From: CAZXGD01 sp046350455
Lineage (GTDB): Bacteria > Planctomycetota > Phycisphaerae > Phycisphaerales > SM1A02
NCBI GenBank assembly: GCA_046350455.1
Contig: JAXMAM010000001.1
Coordinates: 1-64,000, forward strand
Length of the DNA: 64,000 bases
Reading direction: 5' to 3'
A program made the position numbers and the translations under genes. Below, piece by piece: positions 44,574-54,752 of this stretch (its first letter is position 1; each line of letters starts with the position of its first letter). The notes beneath the pieces are model-generated. The model searched no databases, was not told where the DNA came from, and saw only the letters and a program-made list of their open reading frames with translations.

Positions 44574-45017
44574 TCACCCGGACATGCCGGACTTTGGCTG
44601 AACCCGCATCATGGTCGCCTGCATGACCGCGATGCACTTGGTCGCGCCCTGACTGACCTCCGCGAAGACCTCAGCGGTCGCGACCGAGATTGTCTGCCCG
44701 ACGCGCACCGCCTTCCCTACGGCGAGGAACGAGTCACCGACGGCCGGCGCGAGCAGGTTGATCTTGAACTCGACGCTCAGGACCGCGTCGCCGCCCGCCA
44801 TCTTCGTCAGACACGCGTATCCGCAAGCGCTGTCGGCGATGGTGGCGATCGCACCTGCGTGCGCGAACCCGTGCTGCTGCGAGATGCGCTGCGAGGCGGG
44901 AAGTCGGACTCGTACCTCACCGTCCAAGACCTCGACAAGCTCTGCGCCCAGAGTGCGCATGAGCTCCTGCCGGGCGAAGGACTCACGGACGCGGTGGTCG
45001 GGACTCGATGCGGTCAT
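44574..45017 (-). CDS. PaaI-family hotdog thioesterase
   Basis: This 147-aa acyl-CoA thioesterase-like protein has a hotdog fold pattern with QQHGFAHAGAIATIADSACG (the HGG/HAG loop and catalytic Asp) and the following strand SVEFKINLLAPAVG. The substrate is probably an aryl or short acyl-CoA. ATG 45017 is chosen because it gives the family length; the frame stays open upstream to about 45221 with a Leu/Pro-rich stretch that could be the remnant of another gene cut by the IS at 45282. Confidence 0.85.
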   Translation of the reverse strand: MTASSPDHRVRESFARQELMRTLGAELVEVLDGEVRVRLPASQRISQQHGFAHAGAIATIADSACGYACLTKMAGGDAVLSVEFKINLLAPAVGDSFLAVGKAVRVGQTISVATAEVFAEVSQGATKCIAVMQATMMRVQPKSGMSG

Positions 45018-45320
45018 GGTCTCAATCCTAACCGGGGGGAGGGATTCCTCCAGATCGATGCGCTGAGGTTGGGCTCCCAACGACTTCTCGCTCACGGCGC
45101 TGCCGTCGACATCGATTGCGTGTTCGTCGAGCAGCTCCGGCACGATCACGCCGGCGATCCTGACGAGCGGCGGCAGCAGCAGCATCGGCGTCAGCGACAG
45201 CAGCGGGAGCGGCAACAACACGGCGGTGTGACTTGCGCATCCGCCGCGACTCGCGGTTCATCCAGAGATACTCCGCAGAGGTGGTCTTACCGCATCAGAA
45301 TGGACACACGATAGCTCGTG

Positions 45321-46199
45321 TCACCCTGCCTTGCGGTGCTCCTTCTCAAACTGCTCGGGGCTGAGGTACCCAAGCGCGCTGTGCAGCCTTGCGCGGTGGT
45401 AGTACATCGCTATCCATTGGAACACTGCGACCCGCGCCTGCGCGCGCGTCGCATATGTCTCGTGAAGGGTCAGTTCCCTCTTCAGGGTTGAGAAGAGCGA
45501 CTCCGCCATCGCGTTGTCGTAGCAGTCGCGCGCATGGCTCATGCTCTGCTGGATTCCATGCGCGACGAGCAGCCCGCGGTAGGCGTTGCACGCGTACTGC
45601 ACGCCGCGGTCCGAGTGGTGCACCAGCGACCCGTCCGCGGGCGGCCTCCTCGAGCCGAGCGCCATCTTCAGCGCGTCGATCGCACCCTCGGCGTGCAGCG
45701 TGTCCTTCACGGTCCAGCCCACGATCCTCCTGCTCCATGCGTCCATCACCGTCGCCAGGTAGCAGAAGCCCTCGCCAGTGGGGATGTACGTGATGTCGCA
45801 GAACCACAGCCGGTCCGGACCGGCTGCGCTGAAGTTCCTCTGCACCAGGTCCGGCGCCGGCGGGATGCGGTGGCTGCTGTCCGTGGTGCGCGGCCTGAAC
45901 TTCCTGCACATCCTGCTGCGGATTCCGTGCCTGCGCATGAGGCGCTGCACGGTCTGCACGTGCAGGTGGATCCCGCGCTGGGCGAGCGCCGCGCGGATCC
46001 TGGGCGCGCCGAAGTTCCTGCGGGACTCGGCGTGGATGGCGCGTATCTCCTCGACCACGCGCATGATCCTCATCTGCCGCGGCCCCACGGGCTCCCTGCG
46101 CCACCGGTAGTAGCCGCTCATGCTGACGCCGAGCACCCTGCAGCAGTCCTTCACGGTGAACTGGGGCACCAGGTGGTCCCTGATGAAGTGGAATCTCAT
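45321..46199 (-). CDS. IS3-family transposase OrfB (DDE)
   Basis: This 292-aa transposase catalytic subunit has the DDE triad at Asp135 (FCDITYIPTGEGF), Asp197 (HHSDRGVQY) and Glu233 (DNAMAESLFSTLK); spacing between the last two is 35 residues, as in rve/IS3 enzymes. An N-terminal HTH_21-like region (SRRNFGAPRIRAALAQRGI) is present. ATG 46199 overlaps the OrfA stop as ATGA. An A6G run in OrfA could in principle allow frameshifting into this frame upstream of the ATG, but its codon phase is not the classic one. Confidence 0.93.
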   Translation of the reverse strand: MRFHFIRDHLVPQFTVKDCCRVLGVSMSGYYRWRREPVGPRQMRIMRVVEEIRAIHAESRRNFGAPRIRAALAQRGIHLHVQTVQRLMRRHGIRSRMCRKFRPRTTDSSHRIPPAPDLVQRNFSAAGPDRLWFCDITYIPTGEGFCYLATVMDAWSRRIVGWTVKDTLHAEGAIDALKMALGSRRPPADGSLVHHSDRGVQYACNAYRGLLVAHGIQQSMSHARDCYDNAMAESLFSTLKRELTLHETYATRAQARVAVFQWIAMYYHRARLHSALGYLSPEQFEKEHRKAG

Positions 46200-46501
46200 G
46201 AGCTTCCCTTGGCGAACCACTGCGTCGCTTTTTTGAGGATCTCGCGGTCGATGCGCAGCTGGCGCACCTCCGCCTCGAGCTCGCGCACGCGCTGCTGCAG
46301 CGCCGAGTCGCCGGCCGATCCCGCGCGCTGCGGCGACCGCGGCGCCGGCTTCCTTCCATCTGCCGCCTCGATCCAACCGCGCAGCGTGTTGGGCGGGATG
46401 CCGAGCCCCCCTGCGGCCTTGGGGATCGACATCCCCTGCGTGCGCACCATCTCGACCGCCGAGTCCTTGAACTCCTGCGTGTAGGTCCTGATCTCCGCCA
46501 T
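46196..46501 (-). CDS. IS3-family transposase OrfA
   Basis: This 101-aa protein has an N-terminal HTH_Tnp_1 domain (RTYTQEFKDSAVEMVRTQGM, then IPPNTLRGWIEAADG) and a C-terminal leucine zipper-like coiled coil (LQQRVRELEAEVRQLRIDRE). It binds the IS ends and pairs with OrfB. It ends with ATGA coupling into OrfB. Confidence 0.92.
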   Translation of the reverse strand: MAEIRTYTQEFKDSAVEMVRTQGMSIPKAAGGLGIPPNTLRGWIEAADGRKPAPRSPQRAGSAGDSALQQRVRELEAEVRQLRIDREILKKATQWFAKGSS

Positions 46502-46568
46502 GGTCCTGGTCTCCTTCTAAGTAGTCACTCTACATAAAACTCGTGTCCACTTTTTTTCGGTAAGACCA

Positions 46569-47044
46569 GATTCCAGAACTCACAACTCGACACCATCCAG
46601 CAACGGATGCGACGAGCGAGCGAAGCTCGCGCACAGGAAGCGGCCGGCGGCGAGGTCATCTATGCCGCGGACACCAAGCTGACCGACGAGGAGATTGCAG
46701 CTCTTCCAATCGAACTCTACCGCGAGGGATACGAGTACTACGGGCGCACGCACGCGCACCCGAACTCGACCTTCCGGTACACCATGAGCAGCCTGCTCGC
46801 ACTCATGAGTTTCGATGCGGCGACCAACATGGACCTGATCGACCAGCCGCTGCTGATGATGGCTGGGAGCGACGCAGACACGCTCTACATGACCGAACAG
46901 GCATTCCCGCTCGCGGTCAACGCCGAGCGCAAGGAGCTGTTCCTGATCGACGGCGCGAGCCACATCGAGACCTATTGGAAGCCGGAATTTGTGGCCCAGG
47001 CGATGGCCAAGCTCACCCAGTTCTTCGGAGACACCATCAAGTGA
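46569..47044 (+). pseudogene. Alpha/beta hydrolase, 3' fragment cut by IS
   Basis: The frame enters from the IS edge and ends at TGA 47042-47044. Its last ~90 residues (IDQPLLMMAGSDADTLYM, then ELFLIDGASHIETYWKPEF with the catalytic His) are a dienelactone-hydrolase-like C-terminus. The nucleophile half is missing. An internal ATG at 46607 could start a 145-aa product without the nucleophile. Its stop overlaps the next start (TGATG). Confidence 0.75.
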
Positions 47045-48159
47045 TGCTGCCCGCAACGAGAGCAATTCCGAAGGTGACCGTTCTCGCCGTCCTGCTTGGC
47101 CTGACCGGTGCGAGCCTGCCCGCCTGCTCGACCACCCACCGTCAAGCGCAGAGTCGCCCGCTCGTGATTCAGGAGCAGGGCAGCTTTGCCGCGGGCGGAA
47201 CTGTGATCCGCAACCAGGGCACGTTCGATTCCCGACAACCGACAGCCGAGGGCCAATCGCTTCACGGCGATCACGCACACGTGTTCTTTCAGGTCCCCGT
47301 GGACGCGAGGGAGTTGCCGCTTGTCCTGTGGCACGGCTTTGGTCAGTTCTCCAAGACGTGGGAGACCACTCCTGACGGGCGCGAGGGCTTCCAGAACATC
47401 TTCCTGAGGCGCGGGTTTCCGGTCTACGTGATCGACCAGCCAAGGCGCGGCGGCGCTGGGCGCGGCACCGTGGGGACCACGATCGGCGCGACGCCCGATG
47501 ACCAGCAGTGGTTCAACACATTCCGCCTCGGCTCGTGGCCCGACTTCTTCCCCGGCGTGCAGTTCTCGCAGGAGCCGGGAGCCCTCGATCAGTACTTCCG
47601 CCAGATGACCCCTGACACCGGCCCGTTCGATGGCGAGGTCGCGGCTGCCGCGACGTCAGCGCTCTTCGACCGGATCGGGCCTGGCGTCCTCGTTACCCAC
47701 TCGCACAGCGGGGGGCTCGGGTGGTTGACGGCGATGCGGAACGTCAACATCCGCGCCATCGTGAGCTACGAGCCCGGCAGCGGGTTTGTGTTCCCCGAGG
47801 GCGAGGTCCCGTCACCGATGCCGAGTAGCGCGGGTCCGCTCGCGGCTGTTGGTGTTTCGCTTTCTGAGTTCACGAAGCTCACTCGCATCCCCATCGTCAT
47901 CTACTACGGCGACAACATCCCGAACGCACCGAGCGACATCCCTGGACATGACGGGTGGCGTGTGCGTCTCGACATGGCCCGGCTCTGGGCTAAGGCGGTC
48001 AATGCGCGGGGCGGCGATGTCACGGTCGTCCATCTGCCCGAGATCGGCATCCACGGCAACACGCACTTCCCGTTTTCGGATCTGAACAACCTCGAGATCG
48101 CTGATCTGATGTCCGCATTCCTCGCGGCGAACAGCCTCGACCACGCCAAGAGCCAATAG
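47044..48159 (+). CDS. Secreted alpha/beta hydrolase lipoprotein
   Basis: This 371-aa protein has a signal peptide with a lipobox-like end (GASLPAC, about 24-30) and an alpha/beta hydrolase fold: the oxyanion strand LPLVLWHGFGQFSKTW, a nucleophile Ser in THSHSGGLG, and a C-terminal His in GIHGNTHFPF. It is a probable esterase acting outside the cytoplasm. ATG 47044 overlaps the stop of the truncated hydrolase. It heads the surviving part of an operon with the aldo-keto reductase and the carboxylesterase. Confidence 0.82.
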   Translation: MLPATRAIPKVTVLAVLLGLTGASLPACSTTHRQAQSRPLVIQEQGSFAAGGTVIRNQGTFDSRQPTAEGQSLHGDHAHVFFQVPVDARELPLVLWHGFGQFSKTWETTPDGREGFQNIFLRRGFPVYVIDQPRRGGAGRGTVGTTIGATPDDQQWFNTFRLGSWPDFFPGVQFSQEPGALDQYFRQMTPDTGPFDGEVAAAATSALFDRIGPGVLVTHSHSGGLGWLTAMRNVNIRAIVSYEPGSGFVFPEGEVPSPMPSSAGPLAAVGVSLSEFTKLTRIPIVIYYGDNIPNAPSDIPGHDGWRVRLDMARLWAKAVNARGGDVTVVHLPEIGIHGNTHFPFSDLNNLEIADLMSAFLAANSLDHAKSQ

Positions 48160-48217
48160 GCCCGAAGCACCCACCGGGAAGGGCGAGCCCGACTTCCCAT
48201 TTGCAAGGAGACACTCG

Positions 48218-49267
48218 ATGAGCCGGCCCCAACTGAACATGGATCACTCACACGACCTCGGCACTGTGCCGGATCGCCGGCGCTTTCTCGCCGTCAGCGC
48301 CGGATTGCTCTCTTCTCCGATGTTGCTCGGCAGCGCCACCGCGAGCGACAGCGCGCAGCAGACCGGAAGTACCCATGCGGCGCGGCCGGCCGGTTTTCAG
48401 CCGACGGCAGACACTCGGACCGTCACCCTGAACAACGGCCTCAAGATGCCGGTCCTCGGTTTCGGAACCTTTCAATTGAACGGCGAAGAGTGCCAACGGA
48501 GCGTGTCGGAAGCGATCGAGGCTGGGTATCGGCTCATCGACACGGCGTCCGCCTACCGCAATGAGGACGCCGTCGGCAACGCGATCAAGGCGAGCGGCGT
48601 ACCTCGCGAGCAGCTCTTCGTGACGACCAAACTCTGGGTCTCCGACGCGGGGTATGAGAAGGCGAAGGCCGCGTTCGACCGTTCCCTCGGGCGGCTCGGC
48701 CTGGACTACCTTGACCTCTACCTGATCCACCAGCCCTTCAACGACATCTACGGCGCCTGGCGTGCGATGGAGGAGCTGTACAAGGCGGGCCGCGTCAAGG
48801 CGATCGGCGTGAGCAACTTCCATCCTGACCGCGTCATGGACCTCATTGTGCACAACGAGGTCAAGCCGGCCGTGAACCAAATCGAGACCCACGTCTTCCA
48901 TCAGCGGGGCGAGTCGCTGGAGTTCCTCAAGGAGCAGAACGTCCAGATGGAGGCCTGGTCGCCCTTCGGTCAGGGGAAGAAGGACTTCTTCAATAACGAA
49001 CTGCTGCGGACCATCGGCGAGAAGCACGGGAAGACCGTGGCGCAGGTCGCGTTGCGCTGGCACCTGCAGCGCGGCGTGATCGCCATCCCCAAGTCCTCGA
49101 AGAAGGCGCGCATCGTCGAGAACTTCGACATCTTCGGATTCGAACTCAGCGGCGAGGAGATGGCCCAGATTGCAACGCTTGAGACCGGAGCAAGCGTGTT
49201 CTTCGACCACCGCGACCCGAAGGTCGTGCGGATGCTCAGCGGGCGAGGCCCGTCCCGTGATCGGTGA
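48218..49267 (+). CDS. Tat-exported aldo/keto reductase
   Basis: This 349-aa protein has a twin-arginine leader (PDRRRFLAVSAGL, about 18-30) followed by an AKR TIM barrel: GFGTFQLNG, the catalytic Asp/Tyr in DTASAYRNE, Lys in TTKLW and His in LIHQP, and the NADPH-binding IPKSSKKARIVEN. Export by Tat would fit folding with cofactor in the cytosol. ATG 48218 is preceded by AAGGAG. Its neighbours on both sides are exported hydrolases, suggesting a periplasmic catabolic or detoxification set. Confidence 0.9.
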   Translation: MSRPQLNMDHSHDLGTVPDRRRFLAVSAGLLSSPMLLGSATASDSAQQTGSTHAARPAGFQPTADTRTVTLNNGLKMPVLGFGTFQLNGEECQRSVSEAIEAGYRLIDTASAYRNEDAVGNAIKASGVPREQLFVTTKLWVSDAGYEKAKAAFDRSLGRLGLDYLDLYLIHQPFNDIYGAWRAMEELYKAGRVKAIGVSNFHPDRVMDLIVHNEVKPAVNQIETHVFHQRGESLEFLKEQNVQMEAWSPFGQGKKDFFNNELLRTIGEKHGKTVAQVALRWHLQRGVIAIPKSSKKARIVENFDIFGFELSGEEMAQIATLETGASVFFDHRDPKVVRMLSGRGPSRDR

Positions 49268-49298
49268 GGACCTCACCAACGCAAGGAAAGGAACGCAC

Positions 49299-50966
<1,668 letters not shown>

Positions 50967-51131
50967 ACGTCCGCGAGAATGACAATGCAAGCAATCTCGC
51001 TGGGCGGCAGCGGCGAGGAGGGTCGCGACGGTCGCGTTCGCTCAGCCGATTCCAACCCCACGGTCACGATCCCTCGGGTTGGGGCTACGATGGAACGCCC
51101 GTGAGAGGTTTCGTGAGGTATCACGATCCCT

Positions 51132-51187
51132 CTACTTCACGAAACGCCGCCGAGAGAACTCGGTGGCGTTTCTGCCTTTGGCGTAGG
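51132..51187. repeat. Att-like repeat, right end of island
   Basis: CTACTTCAC followed by the hairpin AACGCCGCCGAG...CTCGGTGGCGTTTCTGCC matches 34536-34591 with three mismatches in 56 bases. The preceding GATCCCT resembles the tRNA 3' strand. I take this as the rightmost junction because ordinary chromosome-like genes follow. Confidence 0.65.
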
Positions 51188-51301
51188 AGACTCGCAAAGT
51201 TTGGACTTGATGCTTGGGTCTCTTCGCCTTACCCCCGAAGAGTGGACATCAGTCACGAGCTTGAACAAGTCTCTTCCAGGTGGGAGAGACCACTCCGCGC
51301 G

Positions 51302-52111
51302 TCACCGTCCGGATCCGCCTCCGCTCGGAACGGCTGCCAGCTCCTCGAGGCGCAACTCCGGGTCGAACTCGGGGGCGTACACCACGGTCGTCTCGACGAG
51401 CGCATTCATCCGCTTCTCCAGCACCCCCGTTGAGGATTGGTACAGGCCCCAGAGCTTTCGCAACCCGCCGCTCTCGTCAATCCAAAGGCGAATCTGCTGG
51501 CCGCACCAGCCGTTCGCGTCAATCACAAAGCACTCGACACCGTCAATGGACTCATCGCCCGCGTCTGCGACCCCGGTCAAGCTGCCGGGAATCAGCCGGA
51601 TGTGCTTGAAGTCCTGCTCCGGCATGAGCAACGCCGGTACAAATGCCACAGGTCCTTCGGTCTCCGCAATCGGCGCTTCGAACGCGCTGTAGGCAGAGTT
51701 GCCCCTGAAGCCGCCGGGCCACCGACTCCAATCCCATTCGAACTTCTTGAAGTTCTTGGTACTCACGTTGTAGACATATGAAGCGCCCGTCTCGGCGACC
51801 TTGATGTTCGCCACGAGCCTCATGCCATTGTTGCGATCGAACGCCGTGGTGAAGTGGATCGCAAATGTTGCTTGCGTGTTGCCGTCAAGAAGGTAGCGCG
51901 CCGCCCAGGTGCCAGAATCGCGATAGGTCGTCGCGTTGGCGTAACGCGACGCCATTCGATCAAGAATCGCCTGCGGGCTCGGGCGTCCGTCCGTTGTCCC
52001 GGGCCGCGCCGGAGTCCCCGGGGGTCCGACTGGGGGTGGTGCGGCAGTACGGCCACACGAGGTGGCGAGCACCGCGGCAAGCAACCACGATGCATGGCTC
52101 CAGTACCGCAT
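51302..52111 (-). CDS. LolA-like lipoprotein
   Basis: This 269-aa exported lipoprotein has a lipobox VLATSC (about 14-19), a Pro/Gly-rich linker, and a LolA/LppX-like beta sheet body (ILDRMASRYANATTYRDSG; SIDGVECFVIDANG; IRLWIDESGGLRKLW). Such proteins bind lipid or carry envelope lipoproteins. ATG 52111 is chosen because it opens the lipoprotein signal. It is transcribed divergently from the formylglycine-enzyme-like gene, and a copy of the tRNA-side hairpin repeat lies in between. Confidence 0.75.
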   Translation of the reverse strand: MRYWSHASWLLAAVLATSCGRTAAPPPVGPPGTPARPGTTDGRPSPQAILDRMASRYANATTYRDSGTWAARYLLDGNTQATFAIHFTTAFDRNNGMRLVANIKVAETGASYVYNVSTKNFKKFEWDWSRWPGGFRGNSAYSAFEAPIAETEGPVAFVPALLMPEQDFKHIRLIPGSLTGVADAGDESIDGVECFVIDANGWCGQQIRLWIDESGGLRKLWGLYQSSTGVLEKRMNALVETTVVYAPEFDPELRLEELAAVPSGGGSGR

Positions 52112-52151
52112 GCGTCCGATGGTAGTCCGCGCGCGGCGGCACCCGGCGGGG

Positions 52152-52197
52152 CCGGCCCGCCAGTTCACGCAGCACGCCGCCGAGAGATCTCGGCGGC
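52152..52197. repeat. 46-bp direct repeat of the sequence next to tRNA-fMet
   Basis: CCGGCCCGCCAGTTCACGCA is identical to 12675-12694, and the following hairpin GCCGCCGAGAGA(T/C)CTCGGCGGC matches to 12720, giving 3 differences in 46. The two copies lie about 39.5 kb apart in direct orientation. Confidence 0.75.
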
Positions 52198-52331
52198 TGC
52201 CAGGGGCCTGGGAGGCCACATTTGGAGATAGCGACCATCGGAGGTACCGTGGCCTGACTTCGAATGGTGGCAACCTGTTGGGCTTCGCTAAGTCCAGCCC
52301 GCCGCCGGAAGGTCCTTAGGAGGACACAACA

Positions 52332-53366
52332 GTGAACCCTGGCTATTCCGCGGCGGCGCTCTCAACCATCGTTGGCTTCACGGCTTCGTCCGCGATGGCA
52401 ACCATCACCATCGCCACTGTCGCAGTTGGCAACGGCGGCAATTCGGCAGATCCGGCCACCGGAAATGCCTATGGCTCAGTGGGGTACTCGTATGCGATCG
52501 GCAGCACGGAGGTCACCAACGCGCAGTACGCCGCGTTCCTCACCGCCGTCGCGGCGACCGATACGAACAACCTCTACAACACGAACATGGCAGGTGAGTT
52601 CGGCGGTATCACCCGCTCTGGCTCGCCGGGCTTGTACACCTACGCGACGGTGGACGGACGGGAGAACAACCCGGTGAACTTCGTGTCCTACTGGGACGCC
52701 ACGCGATTTGCGAACTGGCTGCACAATGGCCAGCCAACGGGCCCGCAAGACGACAGCACCACTGAGACTGGCGCGTACACCTTGACCGCGGCTGGAACTG
52801 CGTCCAACACCGTTCATCGCAATGCGGGCGCGCATTGGGCCGTGACCAGCGAGGACGAGTGGTACAAGGCTGCGTACCACCAACCCGCAAGCCAGGGCGG
52901 AGACGCAGATGACTACTGGCTCTACCCAACATCGAGCAACACCATCACAAACGCGCAGGCGAACTACAACTTCTTCATCGGCAATACCACGCCGGTCGGT
53001 TCGTATGCCGCGAACTACAACGGGGCGTTCGACATGGGCGGGAACGTGTTTGAGTGGAACGAGGCGATCATCTCTGGTTCCCTCCGCGGCATTCGGGGCG
53101 GGTCCTTTCAGGGCAACGCCAGCCTGCAAGCCACCGTTCGCAACGATGAGGACCCGACAGTTGAGATCGTGATCACAGGCTTTCGTGTGTCCAAGCTGAC
53201 ACCGAGTGTGTTCGGTGATCTGGACGGCAGTGGCGAAGTTGACGGCACCGACCTCGGCCTGCTGCTCGGCTCATGGGGACCGTGCGGTGGATGCACTGCG
53301 GACCTCAGTGGGGACGGCGCCGTGGACGGTACGGACCTCGGCCTCTTGCTGGGCGGCTGGAGCTGA
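52332..53366 (+). CDS. Formylglycine-enzyme-like (FGE-sulfatase) secreted protein with dockerin-like tag
   Basis: This 344-aa secreted protein starts at GTG 52332 behind a strong AGGAGG. A signal peptide (about 1-23) is followed by a SUMF1/FGE-type domain: IGSTEVTNAQYAAFL, NPVNFVSYWDATRFANWLH, RNAGAHWAVTSEDEWYKAAY, DMGGNVFEWNE and RGIRGGSFQG. The active-site Cys pair of true formylglycine enzymes is not visible, so it is more likely a binding or structural homologue. Two dockerin-like repeats end the protein. Confidence 0.85.
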   Translation: MNPGYSAAALSTIVGFTASSAMATITIATVAVGNGGNSADPATGNAYGSVGYSYAIGSTEVTNAQYAAFLTAVAATDTNNLYNTNMAGEFGGITRSGSPGLYTYATVDGRENNPVNFVSYWDATRFANWLHNGQPTGPQDDSTTETGAYTLTAAGTASNTVHRNAGAHWAVTSEDEWYKAAYHQPASQGGDADDYWLYPTSSNTITNAQANYNFFIGNTTPVGSYAANYNGAFDMGGNVFEWNEAIISGSLRGIRGGSFQGNASLQATVRNDEDPTVEIVITGFRVSKLTPSVFGDLDGSGEVDGTDLGLLLGSWGPCGGCTADLSGDGAVDGTDLGLLLGGWS

Positions 53367-53441
53367 GAAGCCCGCTCAGCGAAAACGCCCCCGCCAAGGC
53401 GTGTCCGCCTCTGGCGGGCAAATTCACTGTCTCGAACGCAG

Positions 53442-54269
53442 CTAGCGCGTTCCGGTCGGGCATTTGCCCCACCCGGACAAGAGGATGTCAAGATCCAGGG
53501 CATCAACAATCTCATCTCCGCTCAGATCGGGGGGCGTCAGTCCCGTGCTTCCCCAAGCTCCGAGCAAGATGCCCAAATCCGTGCCATCAACGGTACCACT
53601 CAAGTTCAAGTCAGCCGCGCAGGGTGGATGCAACGGTTCAATCGCGGCATTGTCGATGCTCGCGATGTAGTTGTTGAATGAGCTTGACTGGCCCGGTACC
53701 AATGTAGTGAAGCGGATGTAGTCAACCCCTTGAAGCACATTCGCCCACGTGCGGCCGGGAGGCAGGCCGACTCCCGCGCCGGCGCCTTGCCAGCCTGCCG
53801 GCAGCACGGGTGAGTCCACATTCGGCACTGTCGTGGTGAACCTTGTCCAGGGCATTCCCGCGGAGAGACCCCCGACAATCTTCCAAACCGAGGCCGCCGG
53901 AGCGCCATTGAAAGTGTCCACGTCGGTGAGTGAAACCACCAGCGTCTCCGAAAACGGCATGAGATCGACTTTGAAATCCATGCTCAGCCTGACCGGTCCC
54001 TTTTGTGAATAGTCGCCGATGAAGACCGGGTTCGTAGAGTTGATCGCGGACAAGTGCAGAGACTGTCCGAGATTGTTCCAAAACAGCCTGTGGCCCGGAT
54101 TGCCCCCCGTCGAGGTGACTGATGCCAATCCCATCAACGACCAGCCTTGTGCCCCGTTCGAAAAGGTGACCAATGCCTGGTTGCTCGACGATTCTGAAGT
54201 AGCACCTGGAATGACCGCTGCCGAAGCGAGCAAGACCATCAGAGGAATGCTTCCACGAACATGTTTCAT
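53442..54269 (-). CDS. Secreted beta-sandwich-like protein with dockerin-like tag
   Basis: This 275-aa protein has a signal peptide (SIPLMVLLASAAVIPGATS), a jelly-roll-like body (FSNGAQGWSLMGLASVTSTG; LSMDFKVDL; DYIRFTTLVPG), then two dockerin-like repeats (NLSGTVDGTDLGILLGAWG and a diverged DALDLDILLSGWG). A carbohydrate-binding role is plausible from the fold pattern but not shown. ATG 54269 is chosen for the signal peptide. It is convergent with the FGE-like gene. Confidence 0.75.
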   Translation of the reverse strand: MKHVRGSIPLMVLLASAAVIPGATSESSSNQALVTFSNGAQGWSLMGLASVTSTGGNPGHRLFWNNLGQSLHLSAINSTNPVFIGDYSQKGPVRLSMDFKVDLMPFSETLVVSLTDVDTFNGAPAASVWKIVGGLSAGMPWTRFTTTVPNVDSPVLPAGWQGAGAGVGLPPGRTWANVLQGVDYIRFTTLVPGQSSSFNNYIASIDNAAIEPLHPPCAADLNLSGTVDGTDLGILLGAWGSTGLTPPDLSGDEIVDALDLDILLSGWGKCPTGTR

Positions 54270-54752
54270 AGATGGCAGAAGGTTAGGGTCCGATGCGTCC
54301 CGGTCAAAGGGTGTAGTTGAAGGAAACGCGAAGAACATGAACCAGGCAAGGAAGGGCGCTGCGGCGCCTCGGAAGGCGGCGCATTTCCGCCCGCGCACAT
54401 GGTTACACGGGTTCATTGCGGCGTTGGAGACCGACGACTCGGCAGTGCTCATCAAAGCGCCGGGAAAGCTCGCTCGTGCTCGCGTCGCTCAATCCCTGGG
54501 CGTATGGCCCGGCGCGCGAATGGCATGAGCGTGGCGACTCCCGGGGAGTCCTGTGCACGCCCCACGAGGAGTTGGGAGGCCTACCCCAGGGAAACGCGGG
54601 TTCGACCCTCCGCCGCCGCCGCACCCACTACCATGTGCTCACGCTCACAAGGGGTGAGCTCATCAGCACACCCCGTCACGTTCAAAGCAATTCAGCGCCG
54701 GGAGCGCAATGCATCCATGCGCCGAACCTTCTCAAAGGCTGGAGATCACCCG
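54270..54752. other. No gene recognised
   Basis: About 480 bp between divergent genes. Open frames here have no convincing start or domain. It should hold both promoters. Confidence 0.4.

Larger units (their letters stand above)
45282..46568 (-). mobile_element. IS3-family insertion sequence, copy 2 (intact)
   Basis: This 1287-bp element has ends TGGTCTTACCG/CGGTAAGACCA, the same length as copy 1 and inverted relative to it. OrfA and OrfB are both intact. No target duplication is seen. Its right edge truncates a hydrolase gene. Recombination between the two inverted copies could flip the 27 kb between them. Confidence 0.92.

Noticed and set aside
46240..46255. A6G run in OrfA as a programmed -1 frameshift site for an OrfAB fusion
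   Set aside because: The codon phase is AAA AAA GCG, not the classic A AAA AAG, and the ATGA overlap already explains OrfB translation. It remains possible but was not called.
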